From positions 83,167 through 147,166 of the forward strand of contig NZ_JPGL01000016.1 of NCBI RefSeq assembly GCF_000732615.1: DNA of 64,000 nucleotides, written 5' to 3'. Below are positions 1 to 8,770 of the stretch, in pieces. Position 1 is the stretch's first letter, and every line of letters begins with the position of its first letter. Under the pieces are notes generated by a model. It was not told where the DNA came from and searched no databases. It saw nothing but the letters and a program-made list of their open reading frames with translations. The position numbers and the translations under genes are program-made. The stretch is from Burkholderia paludis. Lineage in GTDB: Bacteria > Pseudomonadota > Gammaproteobacteria > Burkholderiales > Burkholderiaceae.

Positions 1-1691
1 AGGCACCAGAAATATTCCATCCGGCGCTGGTAGTCGGCATAGGCCGTATACGTATCGTCGAAGCCCTGGACGACCGCGTACAGATCGGCGTCCTTCGGCT
101 TGAACGGCGCGGCGAGCTTCGCGGTGACGCCGTGCTGCACGCACGCGAGCAGTTGCCACTGGTTCACGAGGTCGACGTAGCGGCGCAGCGGCGACGTGCT
201 CCATGCGTACTGCGGCACGCCGAGGCCTTCGTGCGGCGCGGCCGTCGTCTGCATCCGCGTGCGTTTCGGGCCCGGTGCGCCGAAACCCCGCTGCGAGCGG
301 TAGATGCCGGGCACCGTGTGATCGTGCAGGAACGCGCCCCAGGTCGAGTTCGCGAGAATCGCGAGTTCCGACACGATCAGGTCGAGCGGCGACCCGCGGC
401 GGCGCGGCGTGATCGACACGTGCTCGCCTTCGACGTAGAAGTTGTAGTCGGTATTGCGCTGCACTTCACGCTTCAGGCCGTAGCCCGCGCGCGCCAGCTG
501 GCGCTTCTCGAACAGCGCCTGCGCGAGCGGCCACAGCACGGCGATGTCGTCCTTGTGCGGATAGTCGCCGGTGCCGGCCGCGAGCGTCTCTTCGGTGACG
601 AGCTCGTCGAGCGTGTTGTGGCGCAGGTTGTTCTTCACGAACACGAGCTCGGCGCGCGTCTCGTTCGCGACGATCTCCTGCGTGTCGCGGTTGACGATGA
701 TGTACAGCGACAGCGCCGGACGGTAATCGCCTTCCTTCAGCGTGAACACGTCGACGACGTCGTCCGGCAGCATCGTGATCTTGTCGCCCGGCATGTAGAC
801 CGTCGACAGGCGCGCCCGCGCGATCGCATCGACCGCGTCGCCGCGCACGATGCCGAGCGCCGGCGCGGCGATGTGCACGCCGATCCGCACCCGGCCGTCG
901 GACAGGTGCTCGACCGAGAACGCGTCGTCGATTTCGGTCGTCGTGACGTCGTCGATCGAGAACGCCTCGACGTCCGCGCGCGGCAGGTCGTCCGGCAGCG
1001 CACCGACCGTGACGGGCGGAAAGCCCGTGCCGTGCGGGAAGAATTCCGCGAGGAAGCGTGCCTCGTGCAGCGCACGCGGCGACGCGATGCCGCCGCAATC
1101 GAGCATCAGCCGCGCCGGCGACACGCCGCGCGCGCCGGCCGCCGCTTCCATCGCCTTGTATTCGATCGCGTTCTTGTCCGGCCGCGTCAGCAGCCCGAGC
1201 ACCTTGCCCGCGAACGCTTCCGGCAGCTTGCCGGCCTTCAGTTCCTCTTCATACTGCACCTGGACGAGCGCCTGCTGGCGCTTGCGCTCGAGCGACGCGA
1301 GCGCCATCTTGAGCTGCTCCTCCGGTGCGCGCTGGTATTGGCCGCGCCCCTTGCGGCGGAAGTACACGGGCGAGCCGTGCAGCCGCAGCACCAGCGCCGC
1401 GCGCTCGACCGGGCCGTACGCTGTGCCGAAGTACTCCTCGGCCAGCGCCGTGTACGCGAACTCGTCGGACGGCGCGCACTCCCACAGGAAGTCCAGATCG
1501 ATCTGCTGCGCGGCCGTGTCGGCCTCCTGCATCAGTTCGCTCGCGGCCGGCTTCTCGAATTCGATCAGCACGTCTTTCGCGCGCACCTTCGCACGCCGCC
1601 CGCCGGGCAACTCGACCTGAAATGCGTCGCCCTGGCGCGACAGCACGCTGCCCGCCTTGAAACTGCCCGATTCCTCGAAGAAAACGTTCAC
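1..1691 (-). CDS. RNB-domain exoribonuclease (RNase II family), 3' end beyond window
   Basis: Predicted 3'-to-5' exoribonuclease that degrades single-stranded RNA in the cytoplasm. About 563 codons are in the window, and the frame stays open to the left edge, so the C-terminus (normally an S1 domain) is missing here. The RNB catalytic signature SIDDVTTTEIDDAF lies near residues 245-258, and RNB-type blocks such as GVHIAAPALGI and TSPLRRYVDLVNQW follow. Relative to E. coli RNase II, the second active-site Asp (D207) aligns with Glu253. The start is a GTG directly preceded by an in-frame TGA, so no earlier start in this frame is possible. It lies 80 bp downstream of the esterase gene and is probably co-transcribed with mpl and that gene. 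Family assignment is firm; RNase II versus RNase R subtype is not settled. Confidence 0.9.
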   Translation of the reverse strand, partial: MNVFFEESGSFKAGSVLSRQGDAFQVELPGGRRAKVRAKDVLIEFEKPAASELMQEADTAAQQIDLDFLWECAPSDEFAYTALAEEYFGTAYGPVERAALVLRLHGSPVYFRRKGRGQYQRAPEEQLKMALASLERKRQQALVQVQYEEELKAGKLPEAFAGKVLGLLTRPDKNAIEYKAMEAAAGARGVSPARLMLDCGGIASPRALHEARFLAEFFPHGTGFPPVTVGALPDDLPRADVEAFSIDDVTTTEIDDAFSVEHLSDGRVRIGVHIAAPALGIVRGDAVDAIARARLSTVYMPGDKITMLPDDVVDVFTLKEGDYRPALSLYIIVNRDTQEIVANETRAELVFVKNNLRHNTLDELVTEETLAAGTGDYPHKDDIAVLWPLAQALFEKRQLARAGYGLKREVQRNTDYNFYVEGEHVSITPRRRGSPLDLIVSELAILANSTWGAFLHDHTVPGIYRSQRGFGAPGPKRTRMQTTAAPHEGLGVPQYAWSTSPLRRYVDLVNQWQLLACVQHGVTAKLAAPFKPKDADLYAVVQGFDDTYTAYADYQRRMEYFWC

Positions 1692-1771
1692 TCAGTACTC
1701 TCGTTCAGACTGCCGGGCACCGCATCGGCGGCGCCGCATGATGATGGGGATTCGATCGGCACGGGGCCGGG

Positions 1772-2341
1772 TTATGACGCTTTTCCGTCGCAAAACGCGA
1801 GAACGTCGTCGACATAGTCGGCAAATTCGCTGATTCCATGATCGCTGCCTTCGATCACGCGCGTCTTCGCGCCCGGGTAATGGGCCAGCATCTCGCGGTA
1901 ATCGAGCACTTCGTCGCCGGTGGCCGCGAACAGATAGTAGCGGTCGGCACGCGTGATCGCCGGCACGCGCAGCGCGTCGAGCTCGTGCAGGTGACGGCGC
2001 TCGACGACGATCGTGCCGCCGCCGTGCCATAGCGGCTGCTCGCCCAGATGCTGTTCGAGATCGCGCTGCGGCACGATGGCCGGATTCAGCAGCACGGCCT
2101 TCCAGCCGTGCTTTTCGGCCAGCCACGTGGCGTAGTAACCACCGAGCGAGCTGCCGATGACGGTCACGTCGCGCGCGCCCGCCACTTCCGCTTCGGCCAA
2201 CGCGATCGCATCGAGCGGCGACACCGACAGCGACGGGCACCGCCACTCGTCCGTGCGGCCGAGCTCGGCCATGCGCGCGGCGAGCAGCCGCGACTTCTGC
2301 GATTCCGGCGACGACCGGAAGCCGTGCAGATACAGGATCAC
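1772..2341 (-). CDS. YqiA/UPF0227-type alpha/beta-hydrolase esterase
   Basis: A 189-residue alpha/beta hydrolase of the YqiA family, small cytoplasmic esterases with poorly defined natural substrates. The protein opens with the family hallmark MILYLHGFRSSPESQKS and carries the nucleophile elbow GSSLGG, with Ser65 as the predicted catalytic serine. An acid residue in ATGDEVLDY and the histidine in GSDHGISEF complete a plausible Ser-Asp-His triad. Length matches the family. Its ATG overlaps the stop codon of mpl by four bases (ATGA), which indicates translational coupling. The association with a murein-recycling ligase is conserved context only and does not prove a cell-wall role. Confidence 0.88.
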   Translation of the reverse strand: MILYLHGFRSSPESQKSRLLAARMAELGRTDEWRCPSLSVSPLDAIALAEAEVAGARDVTVIGSSLGGYYATWLAEKHGWKAVLLNPAIVPQRDLEQHLGEQPLWHGGGTIVVERRHLHELDALRVPAITRADRYYLFAATGDEVLDYREMLAHYPGAKTRVIEGSDHGISEFADYVDDVLAFCDGKAS

Positions 2342-3723
2342 GTGCGGCTCCCGAGCGCGTCGAGCAGCTTCTGGTGCACGCCGCCGAAGCCGCCGTTGCT
2401 CATCACGAGTACGTGGTCGCCCGGCCGGGCGGCCCCGACGACCGCCTTTACCAGCAGGTGAAGATCGTCGAACGCGTGTGCGCGGTCGTCGAGCGGCGCC
2501 AGCGCCTCGGCAAGATTCCAGCCGAGCGCGTCGCGCCCCGCCGGTGCGCCGTAGCCGAACACGAGATCGGCGTCGGCCAGGCTCGCCGGCAATTGCGACT
2601 TCATCACGCCGAGCTTCATCGTATTCGAGCGCGGCTCGAGTACGGCGAGGATGCGGGCATGCTTGCGGCCGATGCGCGCACGAAGGCCTGCGATCGTGGT
2701 TTCGATCGCGGTCGGATGGTGCGCGAAGTCGTCGTAGACGGTCACGCCGTCCACGCTGCCGCGTACTTCCATGCGGCGCTTCACGTTGCGGAACGACGCG
2801 AGGGACGCGGCGGCCTGCGCGGGCGGCACGCCGACGTGGCGCGCGGCGGCGATCGCCGCGAGCGCGTTCATCCGGTTGTGATCGCCCTGCACCTGCCAGG
2901 CGACTTCGCCGACGCGCCCGGCCTGCGCATACACGGCGAAACGCTCGTCGACCGGCACGCCGTCCTCGGCCGGCAGCGCCTGCCAGCCGCCGTCGACGCC
3001 GAACCGCTCGACCTCGCTCCAGCAGCCGCGCGCCAGCACGCGCTCGAGCGCGTCCGACCGGCCGTTCGTGACGATCCGGCCGACTCCGGGCACGGTACGC
3101 ACGAGATGGTGGAATTGCGTCTCGATCGCGGCGAGATCCGGGAAGATGTCGGCGTGATCGAACTCAAGATTGTTCAGCACCGCGGTGCGCGGCCGATAGT
3201 GGACGAACTTCGAGCGCTTGTCGAAGAACGCCGTGTCGTATTCGTCGGCCTCGATCACGAAGAAGCTCGAATCGGTGAGCCGCGCCGACACGCCGAAGTT
3301 CAGCGGCACGCCGCCGATCAGGAAGCCCGGGTTCAGGCCTGCGTCCTCCAGCAGCCACGCGAGCATCGACGACGTGGTCGTCTTGCCGTGCGTCCCCGCG
3401 ACCGCCAGCACCCATTTGCCGGCCAGCACGTGTTCGCCCAGCCACTGCGGGCCCGACACGTACGGCAGGCCGCGATCGAGGATCGCTTCCATCAGCGGAT
3501 TGCCGCGCGTGACGACGTTGCCGATCACGAAGAGATCCGGCTTCAGGTCGATCTGCTCGGCGCCGTAGCCCTCGGTCAGCGTGATGCCCTGCGCTTCGAG
3601 CTGCGTGCTCATCGGCGGATAGACGCCCGCGTCGCAACCCGTCACCGTGTGGCCCGCCTCGCGTGCGAGTACGGCGAGACCGCCCATGAAGGTGCCGCAG
3701 ATGCCAAGAATGTGGATGTGCAT
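2338..3723 (-). CDS. mpl: UDP-N-acetylmuramate:L-Ala-gamma-D-Glu-meso-DAP ligase (murein recycling)
   Basis: Cytoplasmic Mur ligase that attaches the recycled tripeptide L-Ala-gamma-D-Glu-meso-DAP directly to UDP-MurNAc, bypassing MurC, MurD and MurE. The 461-residue protein starts MHIHILGICGTFMGGLAVLA, typical of Mpl rather than MurC, and has the ATP-binding loop GTHGKTTT at residues 110-117. The MRF-like central region and a C-terminal VYDDFAHHPTA block are also present. I chose the ATG at 3723 because it begins exactly at the conserved N-terminus; the open frame extends further upstream without family similarity. The gene is first in a minus-strand run with the esterase and RNB nuclease. 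The catalytic partners for de novo synthesis (murC, murE and others) lie elsewhere in this window. Confidence 0.96.
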   Translation of the reverse strand: MHIHILGICGTFMGGLAVLAREAGHTVTGCDAGVYPPMSTQLEAQGITLTEGYGAEQIDLKPDLFVIGNVVTRGNPLMEAILDRGLPYVSGPQWLGEHVLAGKWVLAVAGTHGKTTTSSMLAWLLEDAGLNPGFLIGGVPLNFGVSARLTDSSFFVIEADEYDTAFFDKRSKFVHYRPRTAVLNNLEFDHADIFPDLAAIETQFHHLVRTVPGVGRIVTNGRSDALERVLARGCWSEVERFGVDGGWQALPAEDGVPVDERFAVYAQAGRVGEVAWQVQGDHNRMNALAAIAAARHVGVPPAQAAASLASFRNVKRRMEVRGSVDGVTVYDDFAHHPTAIETTIAGLRARIGRKHARILAVLEPRSNTMKLGVMKSQLPASLADADLVFGYGAPAGRDALGWNLAEALAPLDDRAHAFDDLHLLVKAVVGAARPGDHVLVMSNGGFGGVHQKLLDALGSRT

Positions 3724-3970
3724 AGATGAATGCTTTCGCGCCGCCGGGGCGCCGTCGATTCGGAAAGATTGCGTCTGCGGCGCGCCGGACACGCCGTGCG
3801 ACCGGTGCCCGTTCGACGGCGGTTGCCGCGACACAAAGAACACTATTGTAACTGACGGCCTGCCGTGCCCGGCGGCCCGAACGATGTCCGCGAACGGCGC
3901 CGGCGCGCCCGGCGGCAGGCCGCCGCACCTGCGCTCGGGCGCTGCGGCGATCGAGTATGATTGCCGGATC

Positions 3971-4615
3971 ATGTCTCGCAAACCTCTTGTCGACCCGCGG
4001 CGCGTCCGCGAGGAAATCGCCCAGTCCGCCGCCCGCCTGATCGCGGAGGACGGCCTGGACTACGCCGGCGCGAAACGCAAGGCCGCGCGCCAGTTGCTCG
4101 GCGAATCGCGCGTTGCCGGCGAATGGCTGCCGGATAACGACCAGATCGAGGAAGAACTGCACGCGTACCTCGCCCTGTTCCAGAGCGACACGCAGCCGGA
4201 CGAGCTGCGCCGCCTGCGCGAGGTCGCGCTGGAATGGATGCGCCGGCTCGCCGAGTTCAACCCGTATGTGACGGGCGCCGTGCTGAACGGCACCGCGAAC
4301 GCGCATTCGGACATCCATTTGCAGGCATTTACCGATAACCCGAAGGACGTCGCAATCTACCTGCTGAACCAGAACGTCCAGTACGACGTATCCGAGACGC
4401 GGCACTTCGCGGGCCGCGGCGACGTCGAGACGCTGAGCTTCCTGTGGCGCCCGCGGCGCGACGTGGACGCGATCGGCATCCACCTCGCGCTCTATGCGAG
4501 CGACGACCTGCGCGGCGCGGTCAAGGCCGACGCGCGCGGCCGGGTCGCCCGTGCGGATGCCGCGGCGCTGCGCGCGCTCGTCGAAGCAGGCGACGCCCCT
4601 TCCGAACCGGAATGA
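3971..4615 (+). CDS. Conserved hypothetical protein with a possible degenerate nucleotidyltransferase-like motif
   Basis: A 214-residue soluble protein that I do not recognise as a characterised family. The N-terminal half is helical and charged (residues about 1-85, with a VREEIAQSAARLIAEDGLDY helix). The middle contains VLNGTANAHSDIHLQAF, which resembles the G-[ST]-x(n)-D-x-D strand-loop of minimal nucleotidyltransferases, but with His in place of the second Asp; the similarity is only suggestive. There is no signal peptide or membrane segment. It is divergent from mpl and ends 7 bp before a TlpA-like gene. Some genomes label such proteins a UDP-N-acetylmuramate-alanine ligase, but no ATP-grasp or Mur-ligase motif is visible. 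The start ATG lacks an obvious Shine-Dalgarno sequence. Confidence 0.8.
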   Translation: MSRKPLVDPRRVREEIAQSAARLIAEDGLDYAGAKRKAARQLLGESRVAGEWLPDNDQIEEELHAYLALFQSDTQPDELRRLREVALEWMRRLAEFNPYVTGAVLNGTANAHSDIHLQAFTDNPKDVAIYLLNQNVQYDVSETRHFAGRGDVETLSFLWRPRRDVDAIGIHLALYASDDLRGAVKADARGRVARADAAALRALVEAGDAPSEPE

Positions 4616-4622
4616 TTCAACG

Positions 4623-5180
4623 ATGACAATGAAACGCATGATGGCGCTCGCGGTAGTCGCGGCCGCCGCCGTTGCCGGCGGGATCGCCGCCGGCCACTGG
4701 TTCCGCGGCGCTCCCGGCGACGGTGACGGCGTCGCCGTCGCCGCGCCCGCCGCGCACGGCAGCCCGGTCGAGCAGCTGTGGGCGGCATCGCTCACGGATG
4801 TCGACGGCAAGCCGGCCTCGCTGGCCGCCTTCAAGGGCCAGAAGGTCGTGGTCAATTTCTGGGCGTCATGGTGCGGTCCGTGCGTCGAGGAGATGCCCGA
4901 GCTCGTCGCGCTGTCGCACCAGTACAAGCAGAAGGGCATCCGTTTCATCGGAATCGGCGTCGATTCCGGGCAGAACGTGAAGAACTTCCTGCAGAAGGTG
5001 AAGGTCGACTATCCGGTTTTCGTCAGCGGATATGCAGGCGCCGATCTGGCCCGGAATTTCGGAAATACCGCCGGCGCGCTGCCGTTTACGGTCGTCATCG
5101 ACGAAACCGGCAAGATTCGCGAGACAAAATTAGGGCAAATCCAGCCGGCCGAGCTGAAAAAGACGCTCGACGCGCTGTAA
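4623..5180 (+). CDS. TlpA-like membrane-anchored thioredoxin-fold protein
   Basis: A 185-residue periplasmic thiol-disulfide oxidoreductase of the TlpA/ResA type. Residues about 5-25 form an uncleaved signal anchor or signal peptide (alanine/valine-rich), followed by a flexible linker and a thioredoxin domain from about residue 50. The active site is WCGPC (Cys84 and Cys87), and the cis-proline loop is GALPFTVVID. Such proteins typically reduce periplasmic disulfides, for example during cytochrome c maturation, but the partner here is unknown. The gene begins 7 bp after the preceding unrecognised gene, so the two are probably one transcript. Confidence 0.9.
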   Translation: MTMKRMMALAVVAAAAVAGGIAAGHWFRGAPGDGDGVAVAAPAAHGSPVEQLWAASLTDVDGKPASLAAFKGQKVVVNFWASWCGPCVEEMPELVALSHQYKQKGIRFIGIGVDSGQNVKNFLQKVKVDYPVFVSGYAGADLARNFGNTAGALPFTVVIDETGKIRETKLGQIQPAELKKTLDAL

Positions 5181-5374
5181 CCTGCCCGAACGGCTGTACG
5201 TGCGTTGGCGGCCATTTGTCCGTCGATCGCCGCAATTTCGCGTGAATTCGCCGACACTTTGCATCCGTACCGGCAATTCCCTCAGGCCCGGAACGCCCGG
5301 CCGTTCGGCGAAACTAGACAAATTTCTCTAAATAGCGCTAAAGTTCGCGCAATTCCGCAGAAATAGAAGCGACC

Positions 5375-5827
5375 ATGACACGATTGCTGGTGCTGCACGG
5401 CCCCAACCTGAACCTTCTCGGCACCCGGGAACCGGAGGTGTACGGCCGCGTCACGCTGGCGCAGATCGATCAGGCGCTTGCCGCCCGTGCCCGGGAAGCC
5501 GGTGCCGAACTGTCGTCGTTCCAGAGCAACCATGAAGGCGCGCTGGTCGACCGCATTCAGGCCGCGCGGGAAGAACAGACCGATTTCATCCTGATCAATC
5601 CGGCCGCGTATACGCACACGAGCGTCGCGATCCGGGACGCGATCGCCGGCGTTGGCATTCCGTTCGTCGAGGTTCACTTGTCGAACGTGCATCGTCGCGA
5701 AGCGTTCAGGCACCACTCCTACTTTTCCGACCAGGCCGAAGGCGTGATCTGCGGGCTCGGCTGGAAAGGTTATCTGTACGCGCTCGAGTACGCGCTGGAC
5801 AAGCTGCAAGGCGCGTCGCGCGGCTGA
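5375..5827 (+). CDS. aroQ: Type II 3-dehydroquinate dehydratase
   Basis: Catalyses dehydration of 3-dehydroquinate to 3-dehydroshikimate, the third step of the shikimate pathway, as a cytoplasmic dodecamer. The 150-residue length and the opening [21 protein letters not shown] are diagnostic; the catalytic tyrosine is predicted at position 23. The active-site asparagine and glutamate are in [10 protein letters not shown], and the catalytic histidine lies in [19 protein letters not shown] relatively AT-rich stretch (about 5305-5374) precedes the gene and probably contains its promoter. It lies directly upstream of accB-accC, an arrangement common in proteobacteria. Confidence 0.97.
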   Translation: MTRLLVLHGPNLNLLGTREPEVYGRVTLAQIDQALAARAREAGAELSSFQSNHEGALVDRIQAAREEQTDFILINPAAYTHTSVAIRDAIAGVGIPFVEVHLSNVHRREAFRHHSYFSDQAEGVICGLGWKGYLYALEYALDKLQGASRG

Positions 5828-5844
5828 TTTCGCGATCTAGATTG

Positions 5845-5868
5845 AGCGCCGGCCGCTAAACCGGCGCT
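5845..5868 (+). other. Hairpin between aroQ and accB
   Basis: An 8-bp GC-rich perfect stem (AGCGCCGG / CCGGCGCT) with an 8-nt loop lies between aroQ and accB, followed by only three Ts. It starts 18 bp after the aroQ stop and ends 26 bp before the accB start. It may be a weak terminator, an attenuator, or an mRNA-stabilising element in the accB leader; the short T-run argues against an efficient terminator. Confidence 0.45.
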
Positions 5869-5894
5869 TTCACGTATTGAAAGGGGAATTCCCG

Positions 5895-6368
5895 ATGGAT
5901 CTTCGTAAGCTGAAAACTCTGATCGACCTCGTTTCCGAATCCGGCATCTCCGAGCTGGAAGTGACGGAAGGCGAAGGCAAGGTGCGCATCGTCAAGAACG
6001 CGCCGCCGGTCTACGTGCAGCCGACGGCTGGGTATGCCCCGCAGGTCAGCGCGCCGGTCCCGTCGGTCGCGCTGCCGACCGACGGCGCTGCCGCGCCGGC
6101 CGCAGGCGGTGCCGCCGCACCGGCCGCTCCGCAGGGCCACGTCGTGACGTCGCCGATGGTCGGCACGTTCTATCGCGCACCGTCGCCGGGCGCGGACCCG
6201 TTCGTCCAGGTCGGCGACACGGTCAAGGAAGGCCAGACGATCTGCATCATCGAAGCGATGAAGCTGCTCAACGAGATCGAGTCGGACAAGGCCGGCGTGA
6301 TCAAGGAAATCCTCGTCGAGAACGGCCAGGCAGTCGAATACGGCCAGCCGCTTTTCGTGATCGGCTAA
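5895..6368 (+). CDS. accB: Biotin carboxyl carrier protein of acetyl-CoA carboxylase
   Basis: Carries the biotin that is carboxylated by AccC and then donates CO2 to acetyl-CoA, the first committed step of fatty acid synthesis. The 157-residue protein has an N-terminal helical region, an Ala/Pro-rich flexible linker (about residues 45-80) and a C-terminal biotinyl domain with the signature EAMKL; Lys123 is the predicted biotinylation site. The ATG at 5895 is preceded by a good purine-rich ribosome binding site (AAGGGGAA). accC follows after 84 bp, forming the usual accBC pair. Confidence 0.97.
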   Translation: MDLRKLKTLIDLVSESGISELEVTEGEGKVRIVKNAPPVYVQPTAGYAPQVSAPVPSVALPTDGAAAPAAGGAAAPAAPQGHVVTSPMVGTFYRAPSPGADPFVQVGDTVKEGQTICIIEAMKLLNEIESDKAGVIKEILVENGQAVEYGQPLFVIG

Positions 6369-6452
6369 GCCCGCCGCGCGGCCTGCGGGCCGCGCGCCGC
6401 CGATGCTCGCCAGGCGCCGTTCGCGCGCCCCTCGAAGAGACGAATACTCGCT

Positions 6453-7820
6453 ATGTTTGAAAAAATCCTCATTGCCAACCGCGGTGAAATCGCGCTGCGT
6501 ATTCAGCGCGCGTGCCGCGAGCTCGGCGTCAAGACGGTGGTCGTCTACTCGGAAGCCGACAAGGAAGCCAAGTACGTGCGCCTCGCGGACGAAGCCGTCT
6601 GTATCGGCCCGGCTCCGTCGAACCTGAGCTACCTGAACATGCCGGCGCTGATCAGCGCCGCGGAAGTCACCGACGCCGAGGCGATCCACCCCGGCTACGG
6701 CTTCCTGTCGGAAAACGCCGATTTCGCCGAGCGCGTCGAGCAGTCGGGCTTCACGTTCATCGGCCCGCGCCCGGAAACGATCCGCATGATGGGCGACAAG
6801 GTCACCGCCAAGCAGACGATGATCAAGACCGGCGTGCCATGCGTGCCGGGTTCGGAAGGCGCGTTGCCGGACGATCCGAAGGAGATCGTCAAGATTGCGC
6901 GCGCGGTCGGCTATCCGGTCATCATCAAGGCGGCCGGCGGCGGCGGCGGGCGCGGCATGCGCGTCGTGCACACCGAGGCCGCGCTCGTCAATGCGGTCAA
7001 CATGACCCGCGAGGAAGCCGGCCGTGCGTTCGGCAACCCGCAGGTGTACATGGAAAAGTTCCTCGAGAACCCGCGTCACATCGAGATCCAGGTGCTGTCC
7101 GACGCGTACAAGAACGCGATCTGGCTGGGCGAGCGCGACTGCTCGATGCAGCGCCGCCACCAGAAGGTGATCGAGGAAGCACCGGCGCCGGGCATCCCGC
7201 GCCGCCTGATCGACCGCATCGGCGACCGCTGCGCGGACGCCTGCAAGAAGATGGGCTACCTCGGCGCCGGCACGTTCGAGTTCCTGTACGAAAACGGCGA
7301 GTTCTACTTCATCGAGATGAACACGCGCGTGCAGGTCGAACACCCGGTATCGGAGCTGATCACGGGCGTCGACATCGTGCAGGAACAGATCCGCATCGCG
7401 GCCGGCGAGAAGCTCACGCTGCGCCAGCGCGACATCCAGTTCCGCGGACATGCGATCGAATGCCGGATCAACGCCGAAGATCCGTTCAAGTTCACGCCGT
7501 CGCCCGGCCGCATCACGTCCTGGCATACGCCGGGCGGCCCCGGCGTGCGCGTCGACTCGCACGCCTACAATGGCTATTTCGTGCCGCCGAACTATGATTC
7601 GATGATCGGCAAGCTGATCACCTACGGCGCGACGCGCGAGCAGGCGATCAGCCGGATGCGCATCGCGCTGTCGGAAATGGTCGTCGAAGGCATCCAGACC
7701 AACATCCCGCTGCACCGCGAGCTGATGATCGATTCGAAGTTCGTCGAAGGCGGCACCAGCATCCATTACCTCGAAAACCGGCTCGCGCAGAAGCAGCAGG
7801 TCGCACCGGAAGAAGCGTAA
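6453..7820 (+). CDS. accC: Biotin carboxylase subunit of acetyl-CoA carboxylase
   Basis: ATP-dependent carboxylation of AccB-bound biotin with bicarbonate. The 455-residue protein matches the family length and has the opening [17 protein letters not shown], the glycine-rich ATP-grasp loop [14 protein letters not shown], and the metal/biotin-site block [16 protein letters not shown]. It is a cytoplasmic dimer. accB lies just upstream, and prmA follows after only 2 bp, so accB-accC-prmA is very likely one transcript. Nothing unusual in sequence. Confidence 0.98.
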   Translation: MFEKILIANRGEIALRIQRACRELGVKTVVVYSEADKEAKYVRLADEAVCIGPAPSNLSYLNMPALISAAEVTDAEAIHPGYGFLSENADFAERVEQSGFTFIGPRPETIRMMGDKVTAKQTMIKTGVPCVPGSEGALPDDPKEIVKIARAVGYPVIIKAAGGGGGRGMRVVHTEAALVNAVNMTREEAGRAFGNPQVYMEKFLENPRHIEIQVLSDAYKNAIWLGERDCSMQRRHQKVIEEAPAPGIPRRLIDRIGDRCADACKKMGYLGAGTFEFLYENGEFYFIEMNTRVQVEHPVSELITGVDIVQEQIRIAAGEKLTLRQRDIQFRGHAIECRINAEDPFKFTPSPGRITSWHTPGGPGVRVDSHAYNGYFVPPNYDSMIGKLITYGATREQAISRMRIALSEMVVEGIQTNIPLHRELMIDSKFVEGGTSIHYLENRLAQKQQVAPEEA

Positions 7821-7822
7821 GC

Positions 7823-8725
7823 ATGAGCTATCGCGAACTCGTCGTCGAACTGGCCCGCGAGCATGCGGAGGCGCTGTCCGACGCGCTGCTCGAACTCGGC
7901 GCGCTGTCGGTGTCCGTCGAGGACGCCGACGCCGACACGCCCGACGAACAGCCGCTCTTCGGCGAGCCCGGCCTCGTGCCGGACCGCACCGCGTGGCAGC
8001 ACTCGCGCGTGGTCGCGCTGCTGTCGGCCGACCACGAGCCGGCCGTGTTGCTCGCGGCGGCCGCGAACGAGATCGGCATCGCCGAGACGCCCGGGTTCAC
8101 CGTGCGCGAAGTCGAGGAACAGGACTGGGTGCGGCTCACGCAGTCGCAGTTCGAGCCGATCCCGATCGGCGAACGGATCTGGGTCGTGCCGTCGTGGCAC
8201 GACGCGCCCGATCCCGATGCACTCGTCCTCGAGCTCGACCCCGGCCTCGCGTTCGGCACCGGCAGCCACCCGACCACGCGTCTTTGCATGGAATGGCTCG
8301 AGCAGTCGGTGAAGCCCGGCCAGTCGGTGCTCGACTACGGCTGCGGCTCGGGCATTCTCGCGATCCTCGCGAGGAAATGCGGGGCGAACCCCGTCATCGG
8401 CATCGACATCGATCCGCAGGCGGTCGAGTCGGCGCGGCAGAACAGCGAACGCAACCGCGCGGAAGTCACGTACGGGTTGCCCGACGCGTGCCCGGACGGC
8501 GAATTCGACATCGTCGTCGCGAACATCCTGTCGAATCCGCTGAAGCTGATGGCGTCGATGCTTGCCTCGAAGGTCAAACCGGGCGGGCGTATCGCGCTGT
8601 CGGGCGTGCTGGCACGCCAGGCGGACGAGGTGGCGGCCGTCTATGCACGCTACGTCGACATCTCGGTCTGGCGCGAACACGAAGGTTGGGTATGCCTCGC
8701 CGGAACGCGGCGGGAAAGCCATTAG
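7823..8725 (+). CDS. prmA: Ribosomal protein L11 methyltransferase
   Basis: SAM-dependent methyltransferase that trimethylates several residues of ribosomal protein L11. The 300-residue protein has an N-terminal substrate-recognition domain followed by a Rossmann-like methyltransferase domain; the linker block [20 protein letters not shown] and the SAM motif [13 protein letters not shown] are characteristic of PrmA. The catalytic N-P-L block appears as NILSNPL. The gene starts 2 bp after accC, in the accBC-prmA order common in beta-proteobacteria. Confidence 0.96.
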   Translation: MSYRELVVELAREHAEALSDALLELGALSVSVEDADADTPDEQPLFGEPGLVPDRTAWQHSRVVALLSADHEPAVLLAAAANEIGIAETPGFTVREVEEQDWVRLTQSQFEPIPIGERIWVVPSWHDAPDPDALVLELDPGLAFGTGSHPTTRLCMEWLEQSVKPGQSVLDYGCGSGILAILARKCGANPVIGIDIDPQAVESARQNSERNRAEVTYGLPDACPDGEFDIVVANILSNPLKLMASMLASKVKPGGRIALSGVLARQADEVAAVYARYVDISVWREHEGWVCLAGTRRESH

Positions 8726-8770
8726 AATAGCGCTGTCCTTCACTCTGGCCTGCAGGCCGCCCGGCTCGAC

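Noticed and set aside
3971..4615. Annotation as UDP-N-acetylmuramate-alanine ligase
   Set aside because: No ATP loop or Mur ligase motif is present, and the length is far too short; the true ligases are mpl and murC.
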